A DNA stretch of 64,000 nt from Sporosarcina ureae DSM 2281 (GCF_000425545.1 NZ_AUDQ01000001.1:372001-436000), one strand, 5' to 3'. Positions 19,556 to 28,991 are shown, numbered from the stretch's first letter. The notes: generated from the letters alone by a model not told the origin. Made by a program: numbers and translations.

Positions 19556-19999
19556 TTATTTTACTTCTACAATGACATCAATTTCAACTGCTGCACCGCG
19601 TGGCAACATCATTCCAACTGCCGTACGTGCGTGTGTACCTACTTCTTCACCGAATACTTCAACCAATAAATCTGAAGCACCGTTCATTACTTTAGCCTGT
19701 CCAGTGAAATCAAAAGCCGTGTTGATCATGCCGAGAAGCTTCACAAACTTTGTGACGTTCGACAACTCGCCCACTTCTTCTTTAATAGTGGATAGTGCAA
19801 ATAGTATTGCCTGTCTAGATGCAGCGTAACCTTCTTCTATCGTTAATGTATCGCCTACTTTACCTAGTACATCATATGACAGTGAGCCGGATAGAAATAA
19901 AAGATTGCCTGTGCGCACACAAGATATGTAGTTTCCGCCTTTTGCACGTTTTTCAGGTAGTTCCAATCCTAATTCTTGTAATTTATCTTCTGGTCTCAT
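19556..19999 (-). CDS. ridA: RidA family protein
   Basis: A 147-residue RidA/YjgF/UK114 protein (motifs VRTGNLLFLSGSL, ILFALSTIKEEVG, THARTAVGMMLPRGAAVEID). Archetypal RidA hydrolyses reactive enamine/imine intermediates; the conserved Arg in HARTAVG is present. In catabolic operons these proteins accompany enzymes producing imines from amines. Starts at ATG 19999 with AAAGGATGG upstream, 16 bp after the IclR gene. A hairpin (GTGGAGA/TCTCCAC at about 19532-19550) lies between it and the BCCT gene and may attenuate transcription. Confidence 0.88.
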   Translation of the reverse strand: MRPEDKLQELGLELPEKRAKGGNYISCVRTGNLLFLSGSLSYDVLGKVGDTLTIEEGYAASRQAILFALSTIKEEVGELSNVTKFVKLLGMINTAFDFTGQAKVMNGASDLLVEVFGEEVGTHARTAVGMMLPRGAAVEIDVIVEVK

Positions 20000-20015
20000 T
20001 TAAATCCCATCCTTT

Positions 20016-20756
20016 TTATAATGCGTCTGTTATTTCTTTGCTTGCAGCAATCACTGAAGCTACATGCTGTTCCATCGTTTTACGATTCCACCTGAATAAT
20101 GGTCCGGAAACAGATAATGCACCAATGACGCTTTGTTGCTTATCAAACACAGGTACTGACAAAGCCGCAACATTTGAGCTAATTTCCTCTTCATTGGTAG
20201 CATACCCTTGATTTTGTACTTCTTGTAAATTATGTTCCATTTCATGTCGTTCTTCTACAGACAATGTACCTAATACTCTTTCCTGCTGTTCAGGTGATTG
20301 GAAGGCAAGAATCGCTCTTCCGCTTGCACCTAAATGTAATGGCAGACGCTTACCGATTCCGACTGAACGCCTGATTTCTTGCTGACTTTCGTACTCCAAT
20401 ACACAAATGCGCATCTGTCCTGTAGGCATATAGAATCCGACTGTTTCTCCTGTATCGTTGCGCAACGACATGAGCCATGGTTCTACAACAGGTGCTATCG
20501 GCATTTCAGTCAAGATTTTATTGGCATAATCTAAAAAGATGGTCCCTAACGTATATAGTTTTGAACGCGGATCTTGAAACACCATACCTTCCAGTTTCAA
20601 TGTAGTCAGCAAACGGTGTACGATCGTTGTCGATAAACCGAGACCTTTACTAATATCACTGACTCCTTGAGGACCTGACACTTCATTCAAATAGTTGATG
20701 ACGGATATGGCCTTCACCACTGTGGATGAAACTTCCTGTGTCTTTGTCATTTTCAT
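20016..20756 (-). CDS. IclR family transcriptional regulator
   Basis: A 246-residue protein with N-terminal winged helix (GVSDISKGLGLSTTIVHRLLTTL, about 35-57) and a C-terminal effector domain (PLHLGASGRAILAF; SSNVAALSVPVFD). IclR proteins bind pathway intermediates and control catabolic operons. Two ATGs are possible; the second (20750) is better spaced from AAGGAG. It sits inside the minus-strand cluster after a terminator that ends the aldehyde dehydrogenase transcript, and is the obvious candidate regulator of the cluster. Confidence 0.88.
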   Translation of the reverse strand: MKMTKTQEVSSTVVKAISVINYLNEVSGPQGVSDISKGLGLSTTIVHRLLTTLKLEGMVFQDPRSKLYTLGTIFLDYANKILTEMPIAPVVEPWLMSLRNDTGETVGFYMPTGQMRICVLEYESQQEIRRSVGIGKRLPLHLGASGRAILAFQSPEQQERVLGTLSVEERHEMEHNLQEVQNQGYATNEEEISSNVAALSVPVFDKQQSVIGALSVSGPLFRWNRKTMEQHVASVIAASKEITDAL

Positions 20757-20780
20757 AAACTCCTTTTGCGTGATGAATAG

Positions 20781-20816
20781 AAAAGAAGAGGAAAGACTGC
20801 TCTATTCCTCTTCTTC
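20781..20816 (-). terminator. Terminator after the aldehyde dehydrogenase gene
   Basis: GAAGAGGAA (20785-20793) pairs with TTCCTCTTC (20805-20813) and is followed by TTTTC on the minus strand, splitting the cluster into two transcripts. Confidence 0.7.
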
Positions 20817-20828
20817 ATCCACTCTAGC

Positions 20829-22253
20829 TTAGTTGCTGTTGATGTAACGAGTTTTATTTTGGCAATAGAAGTCAACCGCTTCGCTGCCGAGTTCCTTATA
20901 TGTTCCAGTACTTGATTGCTTATAGCCGCCAAATGGTGCTTGGAAGAACGTACCGGTTGTCGTCATATTCACTTTAACAATCCCTGCTTGAATTTCATTC
21001 AATGCGCGGTTCATGTATGTTAGATTACGTGTACAGATGGCTGCGGACAGACCGAATGCTACATCGTTCGCTACTTCAATCGCTTCATCGATCGACTCGA
21101 TTTCAATGATGCTGATTACTGGACCGAATACTTCTTCCTGTGCAATCGTCATTTCTGTCTTCACACCACCGATTACTGTCGGCTCCACGAAGTATCCTTT
21201 ATCTGACCCATCGAATTCAGGAATACCGCCACCTGTTAGGATTTCTCCGCCTTCAGCTTTAGCTTTTTTAATAAGATCCAGTGTAGATTGACGCTCGCCA
21301 TCACTAACTTGAGGTCCCATTGTGACACCTTCGTCCATACCATTACCAATTTTAATTTTCTTCGAAGCTTCTACTAATTTATCCGTGAACTCTTGACCTG
21401 TTTGACCGTATCCACCCGCTACAGCAAGTTGAACAGCTGCGTCTACGTCTGCGTCTTCCATTACGAGTAATGGATTCTTACCACCCATTTCAAGTAATAC
21501 ACGCTTCATATCTTTTGCTGCTTCTTTATAGATTAAGTTTCCTACACGATTCGATCCAGTGAATGTGATTGCTTTTACAGCTGGGTGATTGATCATATCT
21601 GTTACCAAACGACCTGGTCCCACTAATTGGTTAACGACACCTGCAGGAACGCCAGCTCTTTCAACAATTTCAATGAACTTCTGTGCTGTCAATGGTGTTT
21701 CAGATGAAGCTTTCAACACGACTGTGTTACCGCTTAGAATAGCCGGTGCAATTTTCCAAGCTGGGATAGACAGCGGGAAGTTCCAAGGCGTGACGACTAA
21801 CACGACACCAAGTGCTTCTTTGTGTAATTCAATTTGTACACCTGGCATGTCCGACTCAACGATACGGCCTGTCATGCGACGACCTTCACCTGCGTAGAAT
21901 TTAACGATACCCGCTGCATAATTTACTTCTTTGAATGCATCCGCGTACGTTTTTCCTTCTTCTTGTACAATGATGCGCGCGATTTCATCAGCTTCTGCTT
22001 CCATGATCGCAGCAATTTTGAATAAATACTCGCCTCTCGCAGGAGATGGTGTCTTACTCCATTCAGGGAATGCTTTTTCTGCTGCTTCAATAGCCGCTTG
22101 TGCATCTTCAGCATTGGATTGCTGAACCTTCACAACCAATTCATCTGTGTTCGCTGGGTTTCTGATTTCCAACATATCTGTACCCGAAGTTTCTACCCAC
22201 TCACCGTTAATATAGTTCTTTAATACTTTAACTTCACTTGTAACTGTCATCAT
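20829..22253 (-). CDS. Aldehyde dehydrogenase family protein lacking the catalytic-cysteine segment
   Basis: A 474-residue NAD(P)-dependent aldehyde dehydrogenase: NAD-binding TPWNFPLSIPAWKIAPAIL, glycine motif FTGSNRVGNLI, catalytic base region LLEMGGKNPLLV, and the C-terminal PFGGYKQSSTG. Where the family has GQxC followed by about 14 residues, this protein reads GQTGQ then directly EFTDKLVE. About 15 codons are missing in frame, including the nucleophilic Cys, so ordinary dehydrogenase activity is not expected. Restoring them would give the usual ~489 residues. ATG at 22253 follows GGAGGAG. It lies 30 bp after the Ldh-like gene in the cluster. Confidence 0.9.
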   Translation of the reverse strand: MMTVTSEVKVLKNYINGEWVETSGTDMLEIRNPANTDELVVKVQQSNAEDAQAAIEAAEKAFPEWSKTPSPARGEYLFKIAAIMEAEADEIARIIVQEEGKTYADAFKEVNYAAGIVKFYAGEGRRMTGRIVESDMPGVQIELHKEALGVVLVVTPWNFPLSIPAWKIAPAILSGNTVVLKASSETPLTAQKFIEIVERAGVPAGVVNQLVGPGRLVTDMINHPAVKAITFTGSNRVGNLIYKEAAKDMKRVLLEMGGKNPLLVMEDADVDAAVQLAVAGGYGQTGQEFTDKLVEASKKIKIGNGMDEGVTMGPQVSDGERQSTLDLIKKAKAEGGEILTGGGIPEFDGSDKGYFVEPTVIGGVKTEMTIAQEEVFGPVISIIEIESIDEAIEVANDVAFGLSAAICTRNLTYMNRALNEIQAGIVKVNMTTTGTFFQAPFGGYKQSSTGTYKELGSEAVDFYCQNKTRYINSN

Positions 22254-22283
22254 GTATAGTCTCCTCCAGTAAATAATGTAGTT

Positions 22284-23084
22284 TTATGCCATTTCTCCTG
22301 CACCGCGTTCACGCGATTGATCAGTAGATTCTACCAGCATACGCTTGCCTGTTTCGTTTAAATCAAGCCACAGTTCTCTGCTGACTTCTGTTCCAAATTG
22401 CCACGAAGATTCCCATCGTTGTTCGAAATCATCTGTGGTCGTTAAAATATACGATGTATCTATTGTGTTTTCAAAGCGTTCAATCACTTCATCAATTGCT
22501 TCAATTTTGGTTGTACCAAATATACAAAATCTTGTTGTAACAGTTGGTAATTTCAATTTCTGATCACCTGTTAAGCCTAGTTCTTTATTGATTCCTTCCA
22601 TGATATCCTCATTATTACGTTTGTGGACCATGATCGGGTATGCGAAATTCGGTGATGAAATGATTAATGATGAGTGACTAGGCTTCTTGTACAAAATAAT
22701 ACTAGCCAATCCTTTTTTTGATATATACATCGCTTGTTGAGCAAGCACCCGGGACGGTCGTGCATCCCGGACGCAGACAGCTACTGACGGTTGAGCTTCC
22801 AAGCGCGCAATTAAATAATCGGCACATGCTTTTCCAAGTAGCATTCCACTTTGCTTCCCGCCATCTATTACAGTTACGCGGTCCGATTCATTCAATACTT
22901 CCAACTCTTCGAACTCACCTTGCAAATCCTGCAGTTCATCGTAAAGTTGTTGTAATCCATACAATCCAAGAAACTCAGCATTTGCTACCGTTTCTGCTCC
23001 TTCTTCCGCATAGCCATAAGGAACTCCAAGAGCTTGGAAGATTTTTTTACAATGAGTATATAATTCTAAGTGAGAGACACGCAT
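22284..23084 (-). CDS. Uncharacterised protein with Ldh/AllD-like N-terminus
   Basis: A 266-residue cytoplasmic protein I cannot name securely. Residues 1-50 (LELYTHCKKIFQALGVP, then YAEEGAETVANAEFLGLYGLQ) resemble the first helices of malate/lactate-type (Ldh2/AllD) oxidoreductases; a second conserved stretch is GKQSGMLLGKACADYLIARL. It is shorter than those enzymes (about 330-360) and the classic SHG motif is replaced by GLYGLQ. It may correspond to a DUF3726-type family (from memory, unverified). It overlaps the M19-like gene by 19 bp, so the two are co-transcribed. Confidence 0.6.
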   Translation of the reverse strand: MRVSHLELYTHCKKIFQALGVPYGYAEEGAETVANAEFLGLYGLQQLYDELQDLQGEFEELEVLNESDRVTVIDGGKQSGMLLGKACADYLIARLEAQPSVAVCVRDARPSRVLAQQAMYISKKGLASIILYKKPSHSSLIISSPNFAYPIMVHKRNNEDIMEGINKELGLTGDQKLKLPTVTTRFCIFGTTKIEAIDEVIERFENTIDTSYILTTTDDFEQRWESSWQFGTEVSRELWLDLNETGKRMLVESTDQSRERGAGEMA

Positions 23085-24088
23085 TTCGCCAACTCCTTCT
23101 CAGACTTGAACCCTTCCGTAAAGAACCGGTGCCAGTTACCGCCCATAATTTTAGATATTTCCTCATATGTCATACCGCGAGCTTCTAATCCATTTGCGAT
23201 ATTTGGAAAATCGTCAGGCGTCTGGAACCATTCCGGCCAATCCGGCCATCCTGGACTCGCTTTCGAACCTGCACCATAATCGATTTCATGAGTCCAGCGA
23301 CCCATCCGCATCCATGCAAGGAAGTCCGTAGACATATTATGTGTTAAATCCGTTCCAATCCCCACATGGTCAATTCCCATGAAATCAGCCGTACGAGCAA
23401 TCATATCACAGAACTCTTCTAGTGTTGTATCCGCTCCATTAATCAAGTGAGGATATGCACAAACACCAAGTACTCCCTTGTTGTCACGTAAAGCAGAAAG
23501 TATTTCTTCTGACTTATTACGTTTAGATGGATAAATCCAATCCGGATTAGCATGGGTAATCGCGACAGGACGGCTTGAAAGTGCCAATGTATCCAGTGAT
23601 GTTTTCGTTCCGACATGCGATAAATCAATAACCATTCCTACTCGGTTCATTTCTTTAATCACATTCTTACCGAATCGAGAAAGACCGGGATCCGTTTCTT
23701 CATAACAGCTACTACCGATCAAGTTTTGATTATTGTATGTCAATTGCATAATTTTAACGCCCATCTCATTGAATACAGAGACGAGACCTAATTCATCTTC
23801 TAAAGCTGAAGTGTTTTGTGCACCTAAAATGATTCCTAATTTACCGATACGCTTCGCTGTTTCGATATCTTCTCCTGTTTTTACAGGCATAACCAAATCA
23901 CTGTTCTCATTAAAGAAGCGATGCCATTCCGCTACTTTAGTTAATGTTTCGCGGGCATTTTCCCACAGTCCAACGCAAGCATGAACAGCCGTAACGCCAC
24001 CTTTTTGTAGCATGATGACAAAATCGCGGTCCCATTTACTTAATTCCAAAGCATCTATTACTATCATATCTTTCATATCTATAGTCAT
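23066..24088 (-). CDS. Membrane dipeptidase-like (peptidase M19) protein
   Basis: A 340-residue TIM-barrel metal-hydrolase-like protein of family M19: GLSRFGKNVIKEMNRVGMVIDLSH, RPVAITHANPD and HVGIGTDLTH are characteristic. The N-terminal HxD zinc pair of true renal dipeptidases is missing (VIDALELSKW instead of DGHND). The same divergence is remembered for the M19 proteins located beside glycine-betaine catabolism genes in Pseudomonas. ATG at 24088 has AGAGGAG upstream and overlaps the preceding gene by ATGA, so translation is coupled. It probably acts on a quaternary-amine-related compound rather than a dipeptide (inference). Confidence 0.82.
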   Translation of the reverse strand: MTIDMKDMIVIDALELSKWDRDFVIMLQKGGVTAVHACVGLWENARETLTKVAEWHRFFNENSDLVMPVKTGEDIETAKRIGKLGIILGAQNTSALEDELGLVSVFNEMGVKIMQLTYNNQNLIGSSCYEETDPGLSRFGKNVIKEMNRVGMVIDLSHVGTKTSLDTLALSSRPVAITHANPDWIYPSKRNKSEEILSALRDNKGVLGVCAYPHLINGADTTLEEFCDMIARTADFMGIDHVGIGTDLTHNMSTDFLAWMRMGRWTHEIDYGAGSKASPGWPDWPEWFQTPDDFPNIANGLEARGMTYEEISKIMGGNWHRFFTEGFKSEKELAKCVSLT

Positions 24089-25803
24089 TTGATCTCCTCT
24101 GCTTTCGCTATTAATGGATAGAACCAATCATCCTCGAATGAAGTAGTTCCGATTTCTTCAACTAGCGGTGCTCCTTGGAATAGCGTAATTCGTACCCACC
24201 GATTGGATTTCGGATCATAACGTTCAGCGCCTAGTATTGCTAGTTTACAACGCAATAGATATACCGGAAGTAGATCTTTTCCTGTCAAGTTCGCTTGAAT
24301 TTCACCATACTCCAAACCGTCCAACGATTGTATTCTTCTGACAATCCCTCTGAGCTCCGGCTTTTTCAATAAAAATGCCGCTACTTTCAGATCATTATCA
24401 CAGACCTCTATTTCCGTAGCTAGTTGCTGTACTTGTTCTGCGATATTCATTGGCATATACAACTCATCGCCTGGGTCGATTCCACGTTCTCCGATACGCG
24501 GTTCTTCTTTTTCAGCAGAACGGTACCAGAAATAATGTCTCGACTCGTGTTTTGTGAAGTCGTATTGGAACGCCCACTGGTATTGTTTCTTAATAATTTC
24601 GCGTAATGAACCAATTGACATTTCAGGTATCAAATGGAGGCCGTCGTCTGCATTCGTCTGATGCTCTAAGTCGACGATTACTTCAGGATAGAGATCGATT
24701 AGTTCTGAGTTAATCAATTCCTGTGCTTCCATTGTGAAATTCGCTTGTACTTTATCAGCAAACTCCAACCACAGTCCTCCTACTTCACTATTGGAACGCT
24801 CTATAGAGTTACACACATCTTCTACTAACTTTGAAATCTCTCCGACTTCTTTTGCCAAGTCTCTCGGATTTCTAAATACTTCCATGTCCGGGATTGGAGC
24901 GTCTTCAAAGAATGTACGTATTTGTTGTAGTTTGGCAATGAAGCGCTGACAATCAACTGCCGTTGGTTCCATTTTCTTTGCACGTGCCAATGCTACTTCA
25001 CGAATCCACATCCATTGATGAAGAAGTTTTGGATGAGATATCAAGTAAGGTACCATTCCAAGTCCCGTTGCATTACCTGTTCCAAGTAATTTCTTTAGTT
25101 CCGGCTTTAATGTAGCCGCTTTAGGATTATTCTTGCGCGCAATATGTTCAACCAGATCAAAGCTGAAGTGACGTAACATATAGACAGCAAACATTTGAGA
25201 TTGATAGGCACCGCTGAACGTATGATTATCTTTCATATGTTCATAAGGCGCAATTCCAAATTTACCATTTCCATAGACTGCAGTTGTGCGGAATAGATAA
25301 CCAATATCGTAAATCATTTCTGCATCTGGCTGCTTACCTTGAGATAGCGCTTCCACGACATGAGAAAAGACACGTTGGCTTTTATTCGCTCTCGACCATA
25401 CGAGATCCGTGACATCTCCTCGGCCCACTTCCTGTTTCGGTAGTTCTTGTTTCATTCGTTTTAGTTTTTTATCGGAAATTGCTCCATCGCAAAGCGCAAA
25501 TGTTACATCCCATCTTTCAGAAATGACCCGATCACTTCGAGTTTCTTCACTGATCTCACGGGATAATGCGACAAATGTATACGTACCTTGTGGGGTAGTA
25601 ATACTATAAAGCGCTTCACCGTATCCTTCGTCATCTATATCAAAGGTCGTTTGCTCAATTTTCCAAGCTTCACGCATCATTTTTCGAATTAAAATGCGTA
25701 AAAAGCTAAGACTTGTTGAGCGCATTACGCCTAGTCGTTGGATGTCCATTACTTCAGATGCCGGTCTTAGCGCATCTGTATTTTCAATAGCTAATTTAAA
25801 CAT
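24085..25803 (-). CDS. Uncharacterised 572-residue protein, first gene of the catabolic cluster
   Basis: No family recognised. It is a soluble, mostly helical protein with no signal peptide or membrane segment. Visible landmarks: SLSFLRILIRKMMREAW near 32, a conserved-looking segment IGYLFRTTAVYGNGKFGIAPYE at about 168-189, TGNATGLGMVPYLI at about 244, and YFWYRSAEKEEPRIGERG near 434. ATG 25803 follows GGAGGG. The ATGA overlap with the M19-like gene indicates an obligate partner. Its size and lead position suggest the pathway-specific enzyme, but this is inference only. Confidence 0.75.
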   Translation of the reverse strand: MFKLAIENTDALRPASEVMDIQRLGVMRSTSLSFLRILIRKMMREAWKIEQTTFDIDDEGYGEALYSITTPQGTYTFVALSREISEETRSDRVISERWDVTFALCDGAISDKKLKRMKQELPKQEVGRGDVTDLVWSRANKSQRVFSHVVEALSQGKQPDAEMIYDIGYLFRTTAVYGNGKFGIAPYEHMKDNHTFSGAYQSQMFAVYMLRHFSFDLVEHIARKNNPKAATLKPELKKLLGTGNATGLGMVPYLISHPKLLHQWMWIREVALARAKKMEPTAVDCQRFIAKLQQIRTFFEDAPIPDMEVFRNPRDLAKEVGEISKLVEDVCNSIERSNSEVGGLWLEFADKVQANFTMEAQELINSELIDLYPEVIVDLEHQTNADDGLHLIPEMSIGSLREIIKKQYQWAFQYDFTKHESRHYFWYRSAEKEEPRIGERGIDPGDELYMPMNIAEQVQQLATEIEVCDNDLKVAAFLLKKPELRGIVRRIQSLDGLEYGEIQANLTGKDLLPVYLLRCKLAILGAERYDPKSNRWVRITLFQGAPLVEEIGTTSFEDDWFYPLIAKAEEIK

Positions 25804-25916
25804 GTAAAACCCTCCATTCTTCTACTCCCACAAATATGTACTTTTACGATTATCGGAATGCCTTTCCGAATATCTATTTCCATCATAAACCCGTTTGAAT
25901 TCTCTGTCAACAATTC

Positions 25917-25965
25917 TATTAAAAAAGTCTATAAAGATTCGACAAGAATCTCCATAGACTTACAT
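25917..25965 (-). terminator. Terminator of the cvfC gene
   Basis: AAGTCTAT and GATTC pair with GAATC and ATAGACTT around a 5-nt loop, followed by TTTTTT on the minus strand, directly after the stop at 25969. Confidence 0.82.
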
Positions 25966-25968
25966 CAT

Positions 25969-27090
25969 TTATTTAGTTCTTTCAGTCATTTGACGCCAGA
26001 TGGAACCTTTTGCCTCTTCACCTTCTTCAATTCGGGCGATCGCCATCCGGACTTGCAGTTTCACTTCAAATTCGTTATCGTTTTCTGCTTCGTGCAGTGC
26101 GGGTAATGCTTGTTCCGTTCCGGATTCATAGAGGAACATAGCTGCACGCCAACGTACTAATTTGTTTTTGTCTTGTAATAGACGGATAGCAGCCGATTCA
26201 AAACCAACATAACCAAGGTCACTCATGCAGTCTGCGGCTGTACGACGAACTGCCCAGCTTTTGTCCTTAAGTGCTTTTTCGATAAACGGAATGACCGTTT
26301 CATCTTCGATCATACCAAGGTATACAGTGGCCAATCTACGGATGGACATTTTCTCATCTTCAAGTGCCATCGTTAATACTGGATAATCCGATACGTCCGG
26401 ATCCGGCATTTGGTCCAGTAAGCGGAAGCGCGTTTCCCATTCGGGAACAGCAAATTCGGCCACACTTACTTTCTGCCCACGAGTTTTTGTTTCCTCGTCT
26501 GCCTTTTCCGCTTTTTCCACAAGCTCATGCAAGCGTGTTTCAGGATACGCGGCTTCAAGTTCTTGTACAACTTGCTCGCCTACTTCCTGCAATTCTCCGT
26601 AACGGATTCCGTAATCTGCCCACTTCCGAAGTAAAATATAGTTTTCTACTTCAGAATGGTGAACGGTTTCCATTGCCTGAACGAAACGTTCACTTAATCC
26701 AAACCTAGATTCCTCATCACTATTGAACACTTTCACTTGTAACGGAATTTCTTTATACGTCTGTACATGAACGTAAACTTCCCCGTAGTGCTCATCTATC
26801 TTTTGCTCCTCCGCTTGTTCTAGCGATTCGCCGCCTTCACTTAAGACAGAACGCACTTCGGCAAGAATGGATTCCCACGCAACGTTTCCGATTCGCTCTA
26901 CTGCCATGAAGTCTAATACATGATAGATTCCTTTAATCCCTTGTATAGCCAAAAGAGAACGAATCGGCTCAGGTGCCTGTGCCTCATCTTTCTTCTTATA
27001 GTTATGGCTAGTTCCATCAGGTAAAGGGGTATCTAAAACAATTTTCATAGAATTTGGACTCGGTGTTGGTTCAATCGATTTGATTTTCAA
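25969..27090 (-). CDS. cvfC: Conserved virulence factor C family protein (NifU-N domain plus HEAT repeats)
   Basis: A 373-residue protein. Residues 1-90 match the Nfu/NifU N-terminal scaffold type domain (IEPTPSPNSMKIVLD; GIKGIYHVLDFMAVER), and residues ~225-365 form HEAT-like repeats (AVRRTAADCMSDLG; VRWRAAMFLYESG). The architecture is that of staphylococcal CvfC and Bacillus YpgR; function is unclear. The start is a TTG with AGGAGGAG upstream. It follows the ABC-F gene by 20 bp on the same strand. Confidence 0.82.
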   Translation of the reverse strand: MKIKSIEPTPSPNSMKIVLDTPLPDGTSHNYKKKDEAQAPEPIRSLLAIQGIKGIYHVLDFMAVERIGNVAWESILAEVRSVLSEGGESLEQAEEQKIDEHYGEVYVHVQTYKEIPLQVKVFNSDEESRFGLSERFVQAMETVHHSEVENYILLRKWADYGIRYGELQEVGEQVVQELEAAYPETRLHELVEKAEKADEETKTRGQKVSVAEFAVPEWETRFRLLDQMPDPDVSDYPVLTMALEDEKMSIRRLATVYLGMIEDETVIPFIEKALKDKSWAVRRTAADCMSDLGYVGFESAAIRLLQDKNKLVRWRAAMFLYESGTEQALPALHEAENDNEFEVKLQVRMAIARIEEGEEAKGSIWRQMTERTK

Positions 27091-27110
27091 GAAAATCTCC
27101 TCCTATATAA

Positions 27111-28991
27111 TTAATCAGCTAATTCCTGCAAATAAGACCAGCGCTCGACCAGTTCTTCGTATTGTTGATTCAGCGTTACTAGCTCTTCATCCAATTGGCG
27201 AAGCTGATCATAGTCTGAACCTGTAGTCGTCATTTGTTGTTCTATCGCTGCTATTTTTTCTTCCATTACTTCTATATCTGTTTCAATCGTTTCCCACTGA
27301 CTTTTTTCAGCGTATGTCATTTTCTTTTTAGGTTCTTTAACTTCTGAAGCCGGAGCAACAACCGCAACTTTCGCTTGTGGCTTCACGTCTTTTGTATTCT
27401 TTTCATCAAGGTAGTCTGAATACAGGCCAAGACGTACATCGATTTCACCTGAGCCGTCTAGAATCCACAGCTTACGTGAGATTCGATCCAAGAAGAAACG
27501 GTCGTGGGAAATCGTCACGACGACTCCAGAGAACGTGTCAATGAATGACTCCAAAACGGAAAGTGTTTCGAGATCCAAGTCATTCGTAGGCTCATCTAGC
27601 AGCAAAACGTTCGGCTGTTCCATTAATAACTTCAATAGATAGAGACGTTTACGTTCCCCACCTGATAATTTACCGATTGGCGTTCCGTGTGCAGAAGAAG
27701 GGAATAAGAATCTCTCCAACATTTGCGTCGCAGATAATCGCTCACCGTCTCCTGATTCAATATCATTGGACGTCTCACGAATATACTCAATAATGCGCTG
27801 ATTTTCCTTCATTGGTGGCAAATGTTGATGGAAATGAGCAATCTTTACAGTGGAACCTTTATCGACTTCACCGGTGTCCGGCATAGTCGTTCCATCCAGC
27901 ATTTGAAGAAGTGTCGTCTTCCCTACACCATTCGGTCCGATAATCGCAATACGTTCTTTCGCTTGTAGAATAGCAGAAAAACCGTTCAATATAACTTTAT
28001 CGTCAAATCTTTTCGTAATATTATTGATTTCCAACACTTTTTTACCAAGACGTGTCGTTTGTAAATCCATTTCAAAATCCAATGACTCATCGGTCTGCTT
28101 CACTTTCGCTTGAAGGTCATCAAAGCGGTCAATTCTCGCTTTCTGTTTTGTCGAACGCGCTTTAGCACCGCGGCGTATCCATTTCAACTCACTACGGTAG
28201 CGATTACGGTCTTTCTGATCCGAAGCAGCTGACATCTCTTCACGTAGTGCTTTTGACTCCAAATAATCTGCATAATTTCCAGTATGCGAATAAAGTGTTT
28301 TATCGGCTAACTCGTAAATATGCGTAGCGACTTGATCCAAGAAGTATCGATCGTGTGTAACGAATAATACTGCCCCTTGAACATTTTGCAAGAAGTCTTG
28401 CAACCACTGAATCGATGCAACGTCCAGATGGTTCGTTGGCTCGTCCAGTAATAATAAATCTGCTGGTTCGATTAATACTTTAGCGAGAGCCACACGCTTC
28501 AGTTGACCACCTGATAATTCGCCCAATTTCTTATCGAATGTCTCGATACCCAGCTTCATTAATATAGTACGTGCCAATGCATTCAAATCCCAGCCACCCG
28601 TTGAATCCATTTCATTTTGATAGAATGAGTAACGCTCCTGATACTCTTCATTTGAAGAATCTTCGGTAAGTAGTTGCAATGCATGCTCGTAATTAAGATT
28701 TGTACGAATAACAGGTGCATCACTTTCGAATACTGCTTCCATCACGGTTAAGTCCGGATTGACAATCGGTTCTTGAGGCAAATATGCCACACGGAACTTA
28801 TTCGGATGATCCATCGTCAACGTATCCGCACTTCCCTGCCCCGAAATTATGGATAGTAACGTAGATTTCCCAGTACCATTAATCCCAATCAAACCTATCT
28901 TGTCTCCACTTTTCAAGTTAAATCCTACATCTTTAAAAAGTGTTTTTTCTCCAACTGTTTTGGTTAATTTCTCTACTACTAAATGACTCAT
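27111..28991 (-). CDS. ABC-F family ATPase (Uup/YfmR-like)
   Basis: A 626-residue soluble protein with two ABC domains: Walker A GINGTGKS (about 37) and GPNGVGKT, two signatures (LSGGQLKR, LSGGERKR), two Walker B/DEPTNHLD motifs, an inter-domain linker rich in Lys/Arg, and a C-terminal coiled coil (about 555-626). ABC-F proteins act on ribosomes to resolve stalled translation; the C-terminal coil fits the Uup/YfmR branch. ATG at 28991 is chosen because homology begins at SHLVVEKLTK; the frame runs 288 bp further upstream only through repeat sequence. Confidence 0.9.
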   Translation of the reverse strand: MSHLVVEKLTKTVGEKTLFKDVGFNLKSGDKIGLIGINGTGKSTLLSIISGQGSADTLTMDHPNKFRVAYLPQEPIVNPDLTVMEAVFESDAPVIRTNLNYEHALQLLTEDSSNEEYQERYSFYQNEMDSTGGWDLNALARTILMKLGIETFDKKLGELSGGQLKRVALAKVLIEPADLLLLDEPTNHLDVASIQWLQDFLQNVQGAVLFVTHDRYFLDQVATHIYELADKTLYSHTGNYADYLESKALREEMSAASDQKDRNRYRSELKWIRRGAKARSTKQKARIDRFDDLQAKVKQTDESLDFEMDLQTTRLGKKVLEINNITKRFDDKVILNGFSAILQAKERIAIIGPNGVGKTTLLQMLDGTTMPDTGEVDKGSTVKIAHFHQHLPPMKENQRIIEYIRETSNDIESGDGERLSATQMLERFLFPSSAHGTPIGKLSGGERKRLYLLKLLMEQPNVLLLDEPTNDLDLETLSVLESFIDTFSGVVVTISHDRFFLDRISRKLWILDGSGEIDVRLGLYSDYLDEKNTKDVKPQAKVAVVAPASEVKEPKKKMTYAEKSQWETIETDIEVMEEKIAAIEQQMTTTGSDYDQLRQLDEELVTLNQQYEELVERWSYLQELAD

